Assembly (NCBI GenBank): GCA_047501485.1
Contig: JAZDRN010000012.1
Span: 19,729-83,728, forward strand
DNA from: Ancrocorticia sp047501485
Lineage (GTDB): Bacteria; Actinomycetota; Actinomycetes; Actinomycetales; Actinomycetaceae
Direction: 5' to 3'
DNA length: 64,000 nucleotides
Numbering within the stretch: the first letter of the stretch is position 1; every line of letters starts with the position of its first letter. This document shows positions 1-8,282 of this stretch, piece by piece. Made by a program: the position numbers and the translations under genes. The notes beneath the pieces are model-generated. The model ran no database searches. It was not told where the DNA came from and saw only the letters and a list, made by a program, of their open reading frames with translations.

Positions 1-62
1 CCTTGTAGATTATTTCCAGGGATCGGGGAAATGCCCCGTCGAATTCAATGGAGGCGATGAGA

Positions 63-485
63 ATGGCCAACAACACCTATGACCCCTTCCGCGATATCGA
101 GCGGATGATGTCGGGAACACTTCGTACACCGGGGTCCAACGCAATGCCAATGGACCTGTTCCGCAAGGGCGATAACTTCATTGCGCGAATCGATCTGCCC
201 GGCGTCAAGTCGGATTCGATCGACATCGATATCGACGAGCGCACGCTCACCGTTCGTGCCGAGCGCCCCGCCGAGACCGACGAGGATCTCAAGTGGCTGT
301 CGCGCGAGCGCCCCACCGGCACCTTCGCCCGGCAGCTCACGCTCGGGTACGGTATGGCAGTGGACCGCATCGAGGCCGAGTACGCCGACGGTATCCTGAC
401 GCTCACCCTGCCGGTCAGCGAGGAATCCAAGCCCCGCAAGATCCAGGTCTCGCACAAGGATCAGTCATCCGTCATCGAGCAGTGA
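63..485 (+). CDS. Hsp20/alpha-crystallin small heat-shock protein
   Basis: ATP-independent chaperone that holds unfolding proteins in the cytoplasm. The 140-residue product has the usual short N-arm (DPFRDIERMM), an alpha-crystallin domain from about residue 35 to 125 with the conserved DLPGV and the late GILTLTLPV strand, and a short C-tail. An ATG 15 nt upstream is in frame, but the GGAGG it overlaps sits 8 nt before the second ATG, so the later start (MANNTYDPF) is preferred. It is followed by a poly-G/poly-C tract and then thyA, so its own terminator is probably hidden there. The family assignment is strong. Confidence 0.93.
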   Translation: MANNTYDPFRDIERMMSGTLRTPGSNAMPMDLFRKGDNFIARIDLPGVKSDSIDIDIDERTLTVRAERPAETDEDLKWLSRERPTGTFARQLTLGYGMAVDRIEAEYADGILTLTLPVSEESKPRKIQVSHKDQSSVIEQ

Positions 486-545
486 CAACGCCTCGTCAGC
501 GATGGGCGGCTGCGCTGAGCGCATAGGATTCGGTGAGTGAAAGGT

Positions 546-623
<78 letters not shown>

Positions 624-681
624 ACCGCCCGGTCCACTCGTCGCGCACTTCGACCCCATGGGCCTCCACTACACTGGTCCC

Positions 682-1485
682 ATGGCAATCAACCGGGCTT
701 ACGAAGATCTTCTGGCCGACGTACTGGAGAACGGCACTCAGAAAGGCGACCGCACCGGGACGGGAACGCTCTCCGTTTTCGGGCGGCAGATCCGTTACGA
801 CCTATCGCGGGGATTTCCCCGGATCACCACCAAGTTCGTTCCGATGAAAGCTGTGAAGGGCGAACTGCTGTGGTTCCTGCAGGGGTCCACCAACATCGCA
901 TGGCTCAAAGAGCACGGAATCTCCATCTGGGATGAGTGGGCCGACGAAGACGGCGAGCTCGGGCCGATCTACGGGTACCAGTGGCGCAGCTGGCCCACCC
1001 CCGATGGCACCCATATCGATCAGATCGCGAGAATAGTGGATCAGCTTCGGCACAATCCCGACTCCCGCCGCATCATCGTCTCGGCGTGGAATGTCTCCGA
1101 GCTGGAGGAGATGGCGCTCGAGCCCTGCCACGCCCTTTTCCAGTTCTACGTCGCCGACGGCAGGCTTTCCTGCCAGCTCTATCAGCGCAGCGCCGACATG
1201 TTCCTCGGGGTCCCGTTCAACATCTCCTCGTATGCCCTGCTCACCCACATGGTTGCCCAGCAGGTGGGGCTGGACGTCGGCGAATTCATCTGGACCGGAG
1301 GGGACTGCCATATCTATCTCAACCACGTGGACCAGGTGCGCGAGCAGCTATCGCGCGAGCCGTACCCCTTCCCCACCCTCAAGTTGAACAAGGCGCCCTC
1401 GATCTTCGAGTATGGGATGGACGACATCGACGCTTCCGACGGCTACCGACACCACCCGACGATCCAGGCCCCTATCTCGGTCTGA
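682..1485 (+). CDS. thyA: Thymidylate synthase ThyA
   Basis: Makes dTMP from dUMP using methylene-tetrahydrofolate. The 267-residue protein is close to the usual ThyA length (E. coli 264). Seen in order are the N-terminal KGDRTGTGTLSVFG motif, LLWFLQGSTNI, the active-site region EPCHALFQFYV carrying the nucleophilic Cys, QRSADMFLGVPFNI, and the C-terminal end in APISV. The open frame extends upstream into the poly-C tract, but homology begins at MAINRAYEDLL, which is the chosen start. The gene lies 64 nt upstream of dihydrofolate reductase in the same direction, the common thyA-folA pairing: ThyA produces dihydrofolate, which the next enzyme recycles. Confidence 0.98.
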   Translation: MAINRAYEDLLADVLENGTQKGDRTGTGTLSVFGRQIRYDLSRGFPRITTKFVPMKAVKGELLWFLQGSTNIAWLKEHGISIWDEWADEDGELGPIYGYQWRSWPTPDGTHIDQIARIVDQLRHNPDSRRIIVSAWNVSELEEMALEPCHALFQFYVADGRLSCQLYQRSADMFLGVPFNISSYALLTHMVAQQVGLDVGEFIWTGGDCHIYLNHVDQVREQLSREPYPFPTLKLNKAPSIFEYGMDDIDASDGYRHHPTIQAPISV

Positions 1486-1549
1486 GCGCCACTCGATTGC
1501 CCGCAGCGCACGAACCATCTCAATCGCAATGGACCACCTGGAGGCAAAC

Positions 1550-2116
1550 ATGCTCGGAATGATCTGGGCGCAGGGCCATGGCCGCGCCATCGGGCGAAGC
1601 GGCGGTATGGCATGGAACGTGCCCGAGGATTTCAGGTTCTTCAAACGGATGACACTGGGGCATCCGGTTATCATGGGCCGGAGAACGTGGGAGAGTCTGG
1701 GCGCGAGGTATCAGCCGCTTCCGAATCGGCAGAATATCGTGGTGACCCGGAACTCCGATTTCGAAGCCGGCGGCGCCGAGGTCGCACGGAGCCTGGAGGA
1801 AGCGATTGCACGCGCTGAACCAACCGATCCCGCCGGTCTCATATGGATCATGGGCGGGGCGCAGATCTACGAGGCCGCACTCCCCCTGGCCTCGGTTCTG
1901 TCCGTGACCGATCTCGACTACGAGGTTCCAGGAGCAGACGCCTTCGCACCCGATTTCGCCTTTTCCCCCGGAAACGAAAACGAATGGCTGTTGCGGGAGA
2001 GCAACCCGGACCGCGGTTGGCACACCTCGGTTTCCGGTATCGACTATCGGTTCAGCCTCTACGTGCGCGCCGGCGCAACGGTGCCGGATTCAGTGTCGCT
2101 CAAGCATGCTCTCTAG
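1550..2116 (+). CDS. folA: Dihydrofolate reductase
   Basis: Reduces dihydrofolate to tetrahydrofolate with NADPH. At 188 residues it is slightly longer than the common 160-175. Visible motifs are MIWAQGHGRAIG, the substrate loop around WNVPEDFRFFKRMT with the catalytic acidic residue, VIMGRRTWESL (NADPH-binding), and IMGGAQIY. Another ATG lies 21 nt upstream, but GGAGG placed 5 nt before the MLGMIWAQ start favours the later one. It is probably co-transcribed with thyA. The C-terminal 15-20 residues extend past the last family strand. Confidence 0.95.
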   Translation: MLGMIWAQGHGRAIGRSGGMAWNVPEDFRFFKRMTLGHPVIMGRRTWESLGARYQPLPNRQNIVVTRNSDFEAGGAEVARSLEEAIARAEPTDPAGLIWIMGGAQIYEAALPLASVLSVTDLDYEVPGADAFAPDFAFSPGNENEWLLRESNPDRGWHTSVSGIDYRFSLYVRAGATVPDSVSLKHAL

Positions 2117-2120
2117 TGGG

Positions 2121-2148
2121 TGGGCAATGGAGAGAAGTCGCATGCCCA
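2121..2148. terminator. Weak hairpin between convergent genes
   Basis: TGGGCA and TGCCCA arms with a 16-nt loop lie between the ends of folA and the FMN reductase gene. There is no U-run, so this is only a possible bidirectional terminator. Confidence 0.3.
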
Positions 2149-2160
2149 TTCGATTCACGA

Positions 2161-2892
2161 CTATTTGAGTAGATCCTCGAACGACACGAAGTCCGGGAAC
2201 TGCTCGATGGCCGCGGCCTCGTCTGCGCTCATCGCGCCGTGCCGAAAGCCTCCCGGTTTCACCGGTTGACCGGCTTCCTGACCTTTCCCAAGCTCTTCCG
2301 CCGGTTCCCACCGAGAATTCTGGCCGGCTTCCTGCTCGACCTCCAGGAGAGCGGGATCTCTCTTGACCATCGCCACCAGTGCCCGCAGCTCCCGTCCCTC
2401 ACGGCCGACACGGCTGGCGAAGGTCTGGCCGGCCAAACCGTCGAATCCCTCCCCCAGAGCACCCCAATCCTCCGTGGCCGCGTAGACCGCCGTCGTAGGC
2501 ACGACGGCGTGCAGGTAGACGAACATCGGCCGTATGGCCTGCTCGATGACGAGGCTATGGCGCGGGGTTCCACCGGTGGCACCCAAGGCGACGGGCTTGC
2601 CCGCCAAGACCCCCTCGGGCAAAACGTCGAAGAAGGAGATGAAAAGGCCCGAGGGAAGCGCATTGTAGACAGGGGACACGGCAACCACCGCATCGGCCTG
2701 CTTCACTTTCGCGAAGATCTCTTCCAGCTTTTCGCCGGGAAAACCACGAGTGAGAGCATCCGCGATATCGCGCGCATAGGAGCGCAGGGCGACTACTTCG
2801 AGTTCCCCGCCGGCACTCTCGGCAATCCCCTGGGCGAGTCGAGTGGCGGCCGAGCCGTCTGAGAGCCCGGCGGAAATCGCTACAAGTTTCAT
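2161..2892 (-). CDS. NAD(P)H-dependent FMN reductase (CE1759 family)
   Basis: Flavodoxin-like fold reductase that supplies reduced FMN to a partner monooxygenase. The 243-residue product starts MKLVAISAGLSDGSATRL-like, with the phosphate-binding loop SAGLSDGSA near residues 8-16, VSPVYNALPSGL around 95 and GATGGTPRHS around 128, typical of this family. Its ATG overlaps the stop of the upstream flavin oxidoreductase by 4 nt, so the two are translationally coupled and very likely form a two-component system. The C-terminal third is rich in charged residues and not recognised. Confidence 0.88.
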   Translation of the reverse strand: MKLVAISAGLSDGSAATRLAQGIAESAGGELEVVALRSYARDIADALTRGFPGEKLEEIFAKVKQADAVVAVSPVYNALPSGLFISFFDVLPEGVLAGKPVALGATGGTPRHSLVIEQAIRPMFVYLHAVVPTTAVYAATEDWGALGEGFDGLAGQTFASRVGREGRELRALVAMVKRDPALLEVEQEAGQNSRWEPAEELGKGQEAGQPVKPGGFRHGAMSADEAAAIEQFPDFVSFEDLLK

Positions 2893-4124
2893 TTGAGCCT
2901 CTGCGCCTCCTTGATCAGCTCGTCCGCGTGGGCGAGCGCAGCTTCCTCGGTCGGTGCCTGCCTGTAGAAACTGACACCGGTGACGTCGTCGACCGGACGG
3001 AGACCGTCATGAACGGGAACCTCTGCATCGTCGTCGGACGAAATCCATGGGGCCGAATGCGATCCACGCACGCGGGGATGCACCGGCGCCTCCGGAACTC
3101 CCGGAGCTCGTACGGCCGAGAACTCGCGACGCAGCACCGGCAAGACCTCGGAACCGAACAGATCCAGCTGGTTGAGGACGGTCTTCAGGGGCAGACCCGC
3201 ATGATCGACGATGAAAAGCTGACGCTGATAATCGCCCACCAACTCGCGGAATCCAAGCGTACGGTCGATGACCTGCTGCGGCGATCCCACGGTGAGAGGA
3301 GTCTCCTCCATGAACTCCTCGAGAGAGGGGCCGTGACCGTAGACCGGCGCGACATCGAAATACGGGCGGAACTCCCGCACCGCCTGCTGCGAATCCTTGG
3401 CCAGATAGAACTGGCCGCCGAGCCCCACGATCGCGTCTTCGGGACGCCCGTGACCATAGTGGGCGAAACGCTGGCGGTACAGGTTCACCATTCGCTTGGT
3501 GTGGGAAGCCGGCCAGAAGATGTTGTTATGGAAGAAGCCGTCACCGTAGTAGGCCGCCTGCTCGGCGATCTCGGGAGAGCGGATCGAACCGTGCCACACG
3601 AATGGAGCGACCCCGTCGAGAGGGCGCGGGGTGGAGGTGAAGCCACGCAAGGGCGTGCGGAACTTGCCCTCCCAGTTCACGATCTCCTCATCCCAGAGCT
3701 CGCGCAACAGCTGGTAGTTCTCGACAGCGAGAGGGATCCCTTGGCGGATATCCTTGCCGAACCAGGGGTAGACCGGGCCCGTGTTGCCACGGCCCATCAT
3801 GAGATCTACGCGCCCGTCAGTCAGGTGCTGCAGCATCGCGTAGTCTTCGGCGATCTTCACCGGATCGTTGGTGGTTATGAGGGTGGTTGCCGTCGAGAGC
3901 AGGAGCCGCTCGGTCTGGGCGCCTATGTAGGCCAGTGCGGTCGTGGGCGAAGAGGAGAAGAACGGGGGATTGTGGTGCTCTCCCAGTGCGAAGACGTCGA
4001 GGCCGATCTCTTCGGCATGCTTCGCGATGGTGACTGTGGCGTCGATTCGCTCTTTCTCCGTCGGGATGCGGCCGGTGGTCGGATCTTCCGTGATGTCCGA
4101 GACCGAGAAAATTCCAAACTGCAT
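2889..4124 (-). CDS. LLM-class flavin-dependent oxidoreductase (CE1758 family)
   Basis: Luciferase-like monooxygenase expected to use the reduced flavin made by the overlapping reductase gene; its substrate is unknown. The 411-residue protein has the family opening MQFGIFSVSDI, the FALGEHHNPPF segment with paired histidines, TATTLITTNDPVKIAEDYAMLQHLT and the glycine-rich DLMMGRGNTG. About 75 C-terminal residues (after VLPVLRREF) form a Pro/Asp-rich linker and a short helix, as in CE1758-type proteins. AAAAGGAG precedes the start. It is the first gene of its operon, separated from the VOC gene by a hairpin. Confidence 0.92.
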   Translation of the reverse strand: MQFGIFSVSDITEDPTTGRIPTEKERIDATVTIAKHAEEIGLDVFALGEHHNPPFFSSSPTTALAYIGAQTERLLLSTATTLITTNDPVKIAEDYAMLQHLTDGRVDLMMGRGNTGPVYPWFGKDIRQGIPLAVENYQLLRELWDEEIVNWEGKFRTPLRGFTSTPRPLDGVAPFVWHGSIRSPEIAEQAAYYGDGFFHNNIFWPASHTKRMVNLYRQRFAHYGHGRPEDAIVGLGGQFYLAKDSQQAVREFRPYFDVAPVYGHGPSLEEFMEETPLTVGSPQQVIDRTLGFRELVGDYQRQLFIVDHAGLPLKTVLNQLDLFGSEVLPVLRREFSAVRAPGVPEAPVHPRVRGSHSAPWISSDDDAEVPVHDGLRPVDDVTGVSFYRQAPTEEAALAHADELIKEAQRLK

Positions 4125-4198
4125 GATGCTCCTTTTCCTGAATAAGTCTAGTGTCGGTGGACGTGATGGGCCATGATGTCAGCCACGCCTCCGCCGGG

Positions 4199-4218
4199 CT
4201 GGGTGGAACCCCACCCAG
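4199..4218 (-). terminator. Hairpin after the VOC gene
   Basis: A perfect 8-bp stem (CTGGGTGG/CCACCCAG) with an AACC tetraloop lies between the stop of the VOC dioxygenase and the start of the flavin oxidoreductase, both leftward. It probably separates the two transcripts. There is no clear U-tract. Confidence 0.5.
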
Positions 4219-4296
4219 ATGATGCCCACCGGTCCCTAAAAGGGCACACCAGCGACATCGCTGCCGTATACGGCGAGGTGCGCCGTCAGGTGCACA

Positions 4297-5316
4297 TCAA
4301 GGGACAGCCACGCCTGTCAGGCGCACCGTGTTTCCCCATGGATCGGACGTCTCGACGGTCCGGCCATCGTCACGGACGGCGAAGCCCCCATGGACCAGCC
4401 GATCCGTGACGGATTCGACCTCCGCACGGTTGGGAACCACGATGTCCACCCTGCCGAGGCCGAGGCTCGGAACACGGGGGCCGGCGCCGGCGCTCCCCCA
4501 GGTATTCATCGCCATGTGGTGGTGGTATCCACCCGCGGAGACGAAAAGCGCGGAGCGCCCCATCCGGGCCGTCTGCTCGAAGCCCAGGGTCTCCACGTAG
4601 AACCGGTGTGCAGAATCCACATCGCCCACCTGCAGGTGGACGTGACCCAGGCCCACGTCATTTCCGCCCTGCCGCGTCTGCTGCGAGACTCCTGGCATAT
4701 TGTCGGCGACGAACTGCGCCGGGTCTATGTACTCCGTGGTCATGTAGATGCTTCCCTCGATCCAGGACCAGGTCTCGCGCGGACGGTCCACGTAGAGTTC
4801 CACCCCGTTCCCCTCCGGGTCGTCCAGGTAGAAGGCTTGCGAGACATTGTGGTCGCCCGTGCCGGTGAAGAGCTGGGGAACCGAACGCGAAATACGAATG
4901 ACCGCGGCGGCGAGCTCCCGGGGATTCTGGAACAGGATCGCCGTATGGAAGAGTCCTGCCGAGCCTTCCGAGCGCAGCGGGAGGTTCTTGTTCTCGCGGA
5001 GAACAACCACGGCGCTCTCCTCCAACGAGTTTCCGGCTGTCGAGGCGCCTCCACCAGCCGCTGACCGCGCATCGCCTCCCGGATCGGCTACGGTGATCCA
5101 GGAGGGCTTGGCCTGCGCAGCCTCAGCTTCCACAGCTCCCGTATGCATCGGCCGAGCGCGGCGGCCCAACGCCACCGTGCCAGAGGACTCCTCAAGGATG
5201 TCGAGACCGACGATGAGGTGGTAGAACCGCATCATATTCTCGAGATCTCGCACCTCAAGCAGAACGGTGCCCATACGGGTCGCTTCGGCGAGTCTGTCCT
5301 GAGGAGCCATGCCCAC
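4297..5316 (-). CDS. VOC-family ring-cleavage dioxygenase-like protein
   Basis: Two vicinal-oxygen-chelate domains in 339 residues, as in catechol 2,3-dioxygenase (CatE)-type proteins. The first (about 15-165) opens with MGTVLLEVRDLENMMRFYH and holds FHTAILFQNPREL and GVELYVDRP. The second (about 210-330) has GLGHVHLQVGDVDSAHRFY, HHHMAMNTW and DIVVPNRAEV. Metal ligands are most likely the His of the GHVHLQ and HHHMA segments and a late Glu. The start is preceded by GGGAGGG, and an 18-bp dyad lies just upstream. The nearby flavin oxidoreductase and FMN reductase suggest detoxification or degradation of aromatic or quinone compounds; that link is inferred. Confidence 0.85.
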   Translation of the reverse strand: MGMAPQDRLAEATRMGTVLLEVRDLENMMRFYHLIVGLDILEESSGTVALGRRARPMHTGAVEAEAAQAKPSWITVADPGGDARSAAGGGASTAGNSLEESAVVVLRENKNLPLRSEGSAGLFHTAILFQNPRELAAAVIRISRSVPQLFTGTGDHNVSQAFYLDDPEGNGVELYVDRPRETWSWIEGSIYMTTEYIDPAQFVADNMPGVSQQTRQGGNDVGLGHVHLQVGDVDSAHRFYVETLGFEQTARMGRSALFVSAGGYHHHMAMNTWGSAGAGPRVPSLGLGRVDIVVPNRAEVESVTDRLVHGGFAVRDDGRTVETSDPWGNTVRLTGVAVP

Positions 5317-5324
5317 CCTCCCAT

Positions 5325-5342
5325 TAGTTCTAGATTCAACTA
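5325..5342. promoter_or_regulatory. Dyad upstream of the VOC gene
   Basis: TAGTT and AACTA arms flank 8 nt that include the palindrome TCTAGA, 9 nt upstream of the VOC start. Size and position fit a MarR-type operator. A related TAGTTGA-containing dyad occurs upstream of the small-gene pair near 16.1 kb. Confidence 0.4.
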
Positions 5343-5466
5343 TCTACCGAGTCAACACTCTTCGAGGCGCATACATTCCCGCGAATCCCGTCGGAGTTGC
5401 CACAGTGGGAAGGTGATCAGATGAGACGCCAACCGCCGATCCTCGCGAGCACTTGTCCGTCGCCTT

Positions 5467-6111
5467 TCAGACCCTCAGATACTCCAGTACCGCCAATACT
5501 CGGCGGTTGCCCTCTATCTCGGACAGGTCGAGGGCGGCGAAGATCTGCGATATCGTCCGCTCCAACGTCGCCGGAGAAACGTATAGAGCCTCCGCGATCT
5601 GCGCATTCGTCCTCCCTCGCGCCAACAGCGAGAGAACCTCCCGCTGTCGCGGGGTGAGCCGAGCAATCGGTGAATGATCCTGCTCCAACAGATGGGAGAC
5701 GACCCGCGGATCGATATCGATCTCACCGCGCGCAACCCGTTCCACACTCTCGAGAAATCGAGATATCCGGCCGACGCTTTCCTTGAGGAGGTAGCCGGTT
5801 CCACCGGTGAGATCGGACGTGCTCGCCAGGAGCCTGCGCGCGTATTCGTTTCCGACGTATTGCGAGAGCACCAGAATGCCGATGTCCGGGAGCTGCTCCC
5901 GCACCGCGAGCGCTGCACGCAACCCATCGTCCGTGTTCCCGGGCGGCATTCGAACATCTGTGACCAGCACGCGAGGCGATTCTTCAATGCACCGGGGCAG
6001 TATCTCGGTGGCGTCACCCACTTCGCACACCACGTCGTGTCCACCTGCCGCGAGAACCGAGATGATTCCCTGCCGCATGAGCAGGACATCCTCGGCGACT
6101 GCGATTCGCAT
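5467..6111 (-). CDS. NarL/LuxR-type response regulator
   Basis: DNA-binding response regulator of 214 residues. The receiver domain (1-120) shows the acidic pair in AVAED, the phosphoacceptor Asp52 in VTDVRMPP, and the switch region VLSQYV followed by the Lys of YLLKESV. The C-terminal LuxR helix-turn-helix (about 148-205) contains LTPRQREVLSLLARGRTNAQIA and the recognition helix region. An in-frame ATG two codons earlier exists; the one used overlaps the kinase stop by 1 nt (TGATG). It is co-transcribed with the sensor kinase and probably controls the divergent ABC transporter genes. Confidence 0.94.
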   Translation of the reverse strand: MRIAVAEDVLLMRQGIISVLAAGGHDVVCEVGDATEILPRCIEESPRVLVTDVRMPPGNTDDGLRAALAVREQLPDIGILVLSQYVGNEYARRLLASTSDLTGGTGYLLKESVGRISRFLESVERVARGEIDIDPRVVSHLLEQDHSPIARLTPRQREVLSLLARGRTNAQIAEALYVSPATLERTISQIFAALDLSEIEGNRRVLAVLEYLRV

Positions 6112-7394
6112 CAGCATCCTTCCTGGTTCAGGCTCGCCTTTGACGCATCCTTTTCGGGGATCTCAAGAGGACAGCGCAACGTTATCCGAGTGGGGCCACC
6201 ATGGGGGCTGGTCAGCTCCAGCGTCCCGCCCAGGAGTCGCGCACGGTTCATCATGCCGGCAATACCGGTGCCACCGCGCGAATCGGCGCCGCCGACGCCG
6301 TCGTCCATCATCGCCAAGCAGAGCATTCCATCTACTTCGGACACGTGGATTCGCACCTCATAGGCCCGCGAGTGCCGATAGGTGTTGGAGAGGAATTCAG
6401 CGACGACGAAGTGGAGGCTCGCCTCGGTCGCGGGGTCCAGCCGCCGATCCACATCGTAGGCGACATCGATCGGTATGGGAGCGGACTTGGCCATCTCACT
6501 GATATCCGCGCCCAGCCCCTCCTCCAGAAGTGTGCGAGGGCGCAACCCCCGTAGGGCGGAGCGCAGTGCCTGTGCACCCGCCTCCAGCTCGCTCTGGACA
6601 AGTTCAAGGTGGGCATCTGCACCGCCTTCCCGCAGTTGGGAGCGCGCCAAACCAAGTTGGATCGCGGCATTGGCAAGATGCTGCTGAGGCCCGTCGTGCA
6701 GTTCCCGTTCGATGCGCTGGCGCTCCGCTTCAAACGCGGTCACAAGAGCGGTATTGCGTTCGGTGAACCGGCCCACCTGCCACTGGAGCGAGTCCACCCC
6801 GAACATCGTCCGGGTAAGCAGAACCTGTAGCAGGGCTACTGCGGTCAAGATGTATAACGCCATAACGATTGCAGCGATGAACAGTGCGGCCACGCCGAGG
6901 CGTTGCCACATCGGCTCTTCCGCCGACAGAATCCAGTGCGTACCGGTGAGAAGCACTCCTCGCCCCTCGATCAGACGATAGACAGTGACGGCCAATGTCA
7001 CGGCGATGAAGGCTACGATGAGCGCGAAGACCGCCAGAACAACGACCAGCATGGCCAGCGCCGCCTGTCGCCATCCGGCCACGGAACGAAGTCTGCTCCA
7101 CAGAGCGTTCCAGTCCCACCGTTGCCCGAGCCCGGTCCGCAGTCTTCTCGGCAACAGCACGTCGGCACGGCGAACCTCGATCTCCCCCATCATCTGCACC
7201 CAAAGCGGCAACAACGGGAACAGGACGACGAACCCCATCGTCACCACAGCGAGGATAACCGTGCCGGTGAGGTACCCAACGCACAACCACGGCCAACGGC
7301 TCACCACGAAGCGCCACGGCATCTGACACAACGGCGCAAAGATCTCCTTGTCCACTCCTCCATCTTCGCAGCAGGTTGCAGCGCTGCTGCGCAA
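6111..7394 (-). CDS. Membrane sensor histidine kinase (HisKA_3 type)
   Basis: Sensor kinase of up to 427 residues with four predicted membrane segments (about 36-68, 112-140 and 165-195, the first long enough for two), a short linker, the HisKA_3 phosphoacceptor H233 in ELHDGPQQHLANA, and a HATPase_c domain (about 320-415) with EFLSNTYRHS (N-box), DDGVGG and GGTGIAGMMNRARLLGG. It has no large extracellular sensor, so it probably reads a membrane signal or a membrane partner. The start is uncertain: no good ribosome site precedes the first ATG, and Val14 (GTG) or Met25 are alternatives. It is divergent from an ABC ATPase/FtsX-like permease pair, an arrangement typical of peptide-stress modules. 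Confidence 0.9.
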   Translation of the reverse strand: MRSSAATCCEDGGVDKEIFAPLCQMPWRFVVSRWPWLCVGYLTGTVILAVVTMGFVVLFPLLPLWVQMMGEIEVRRADVLLPRRLRTGLGQRWDWNALWSRLRSVAGWRQAALAMLVVVLAVFALIVAFIAVTLAVTVYRLIEGRGVLLTGTHWILSAEEPMWQRLGVAALFIAAIVMALYILTAVALLQVLLTRTMFGVDSLQWQVGRFTERNTALVTAFEAERQRIERELHDGPQQHLANAAIQLGLARSQLREGGADAHLELVQSELEAGAQALRSALRGLRPRTLLEEGLGADISEMAKSAPIPIDVAYDVDRRLDPATEASLHFVVAEFLSNTYRHSRAYEVRIHVSEVDGMLCLAMMDDGVGGADSRGGTGIAGMMNRARLLGGTLELTSPHGGPTRITLRCPLEIPEKDASKASLNQEGC

Positions 7395-7490
7395 AACGCC
7401 GGGCTCACCGGCAAGCTTGAGGGTTTTCCCTCACGCTCGCGGGGGTTGAGTGCGATGCGCTCCCCGAGCTTCCACGTGCACGCTGGTGTG

Positions 7491-8282
7491 ATGAGACAAG
7501 ATCCATCGCACTCCCTACGTACCACTCCAACCCCCTCGTGGAGGTCCTCCACAGAGGATGACATCATCCTGGCCACGAGGCACGTCACCAAGTCCTTCGG
7601 CTCCGAACGGGGACACGACAGGATTCCGGTACTGCGCGGCATCGATATGGAAGTGCCCCGTGGGGCCCTCGTCTCGATTGTGGGCCCCTCAGGATGCGGC
7701 AAGAGCACCTTGCTCTTCTGCCTCTCCGGACTCGACCGTCCGGACAGCGGCGAGCTACTGGGCTTCGATGCCGACATGCTTTCCTTCTCCCCGGCGCAAC
7801 TGGCACGGCTCTATCGCACCCGGATCGGATTCGTTTTCCAGAGCTCGAACCTGGTGGGCTCCCTTACGGCATGGGAGAACACGATCCTTCCCACCAGCCT
7901 TCGGCGCGGAAAGGTGGATGAGGACCGTGTGCGAGGAGTTCTGACCGATCTCGGCATTCTCGAGAGTGCAGGTGTTCGCGCCTCCGACCTTTCCAACGGA
8001 CAGCAGCAACGGGTGGCACTCGCCCGGGTGCTCATCCAGCAGCCAGAAGTGATATTTGCGGACGAGCCGACCGGAGCACTGGATTCCAGCGCCTCGGAGA
8101 CCGTGCTGGACCTCCTGTGCCGCTATCCAGGGGATGACCGCAGTGTTGTCATGGTGACGCATGATATTGCAGCTGCCTGCCGCTCAGACCTCGTCTTCGT
8201 CATGCGCGACGGCGTCATGACCCATCGCGTTACCCAGCCATCCCCCGAGTTCGTTCTCGCGGCCATGGAGGAGAACCTGTGA
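7491..8282 (+). CDS. ABC transporter ATPase (LolD/MacB-like)
   Basis: Nucleotide-binding subunit of 263 residues energising the FtsX-like permease encoded next. Walker A is GPSGCGKST at about 65-73, the Q-loop is in VFQSSNL, the signature is SNGQQQRVALAR (SNGQQ instead of the common LSGGQ), Walker B is VIFADEPTGALD, and the H-loop His is in VMVTHD. The open frame runs far upstream, but homology starts at ILATRHVTKSF; Met at 7491 or 7455 are possible starts and neither has a strong ribosome site. Stop and next start overlap as GTGA. It is likely controlled by the adjacent divergent two-component system. Confidence 0.9.
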   Translation: MRQDPSHSLRTTPTPSWRSSTEDDIILATRHVTKSFGSERGHDRIPVLRGIDMEVPRGALVSIVGPSGCGKSTLLFCLSGLDRPDSGELLGFDADMLSFSPAQLARLYRTRIGFVFQSSNLVGSLTAWENTILPTSLRRGKVDEDRVRGVLTDLGILESAGVRASDLSNGQQQRVALARVLIQQPEVIFADEPTGALDSSASETVLDLLCRYPGDDRSVVMVTHDIAAACRSDLVFVMRDGVMTHRVTQPSPEFVLAAMEENL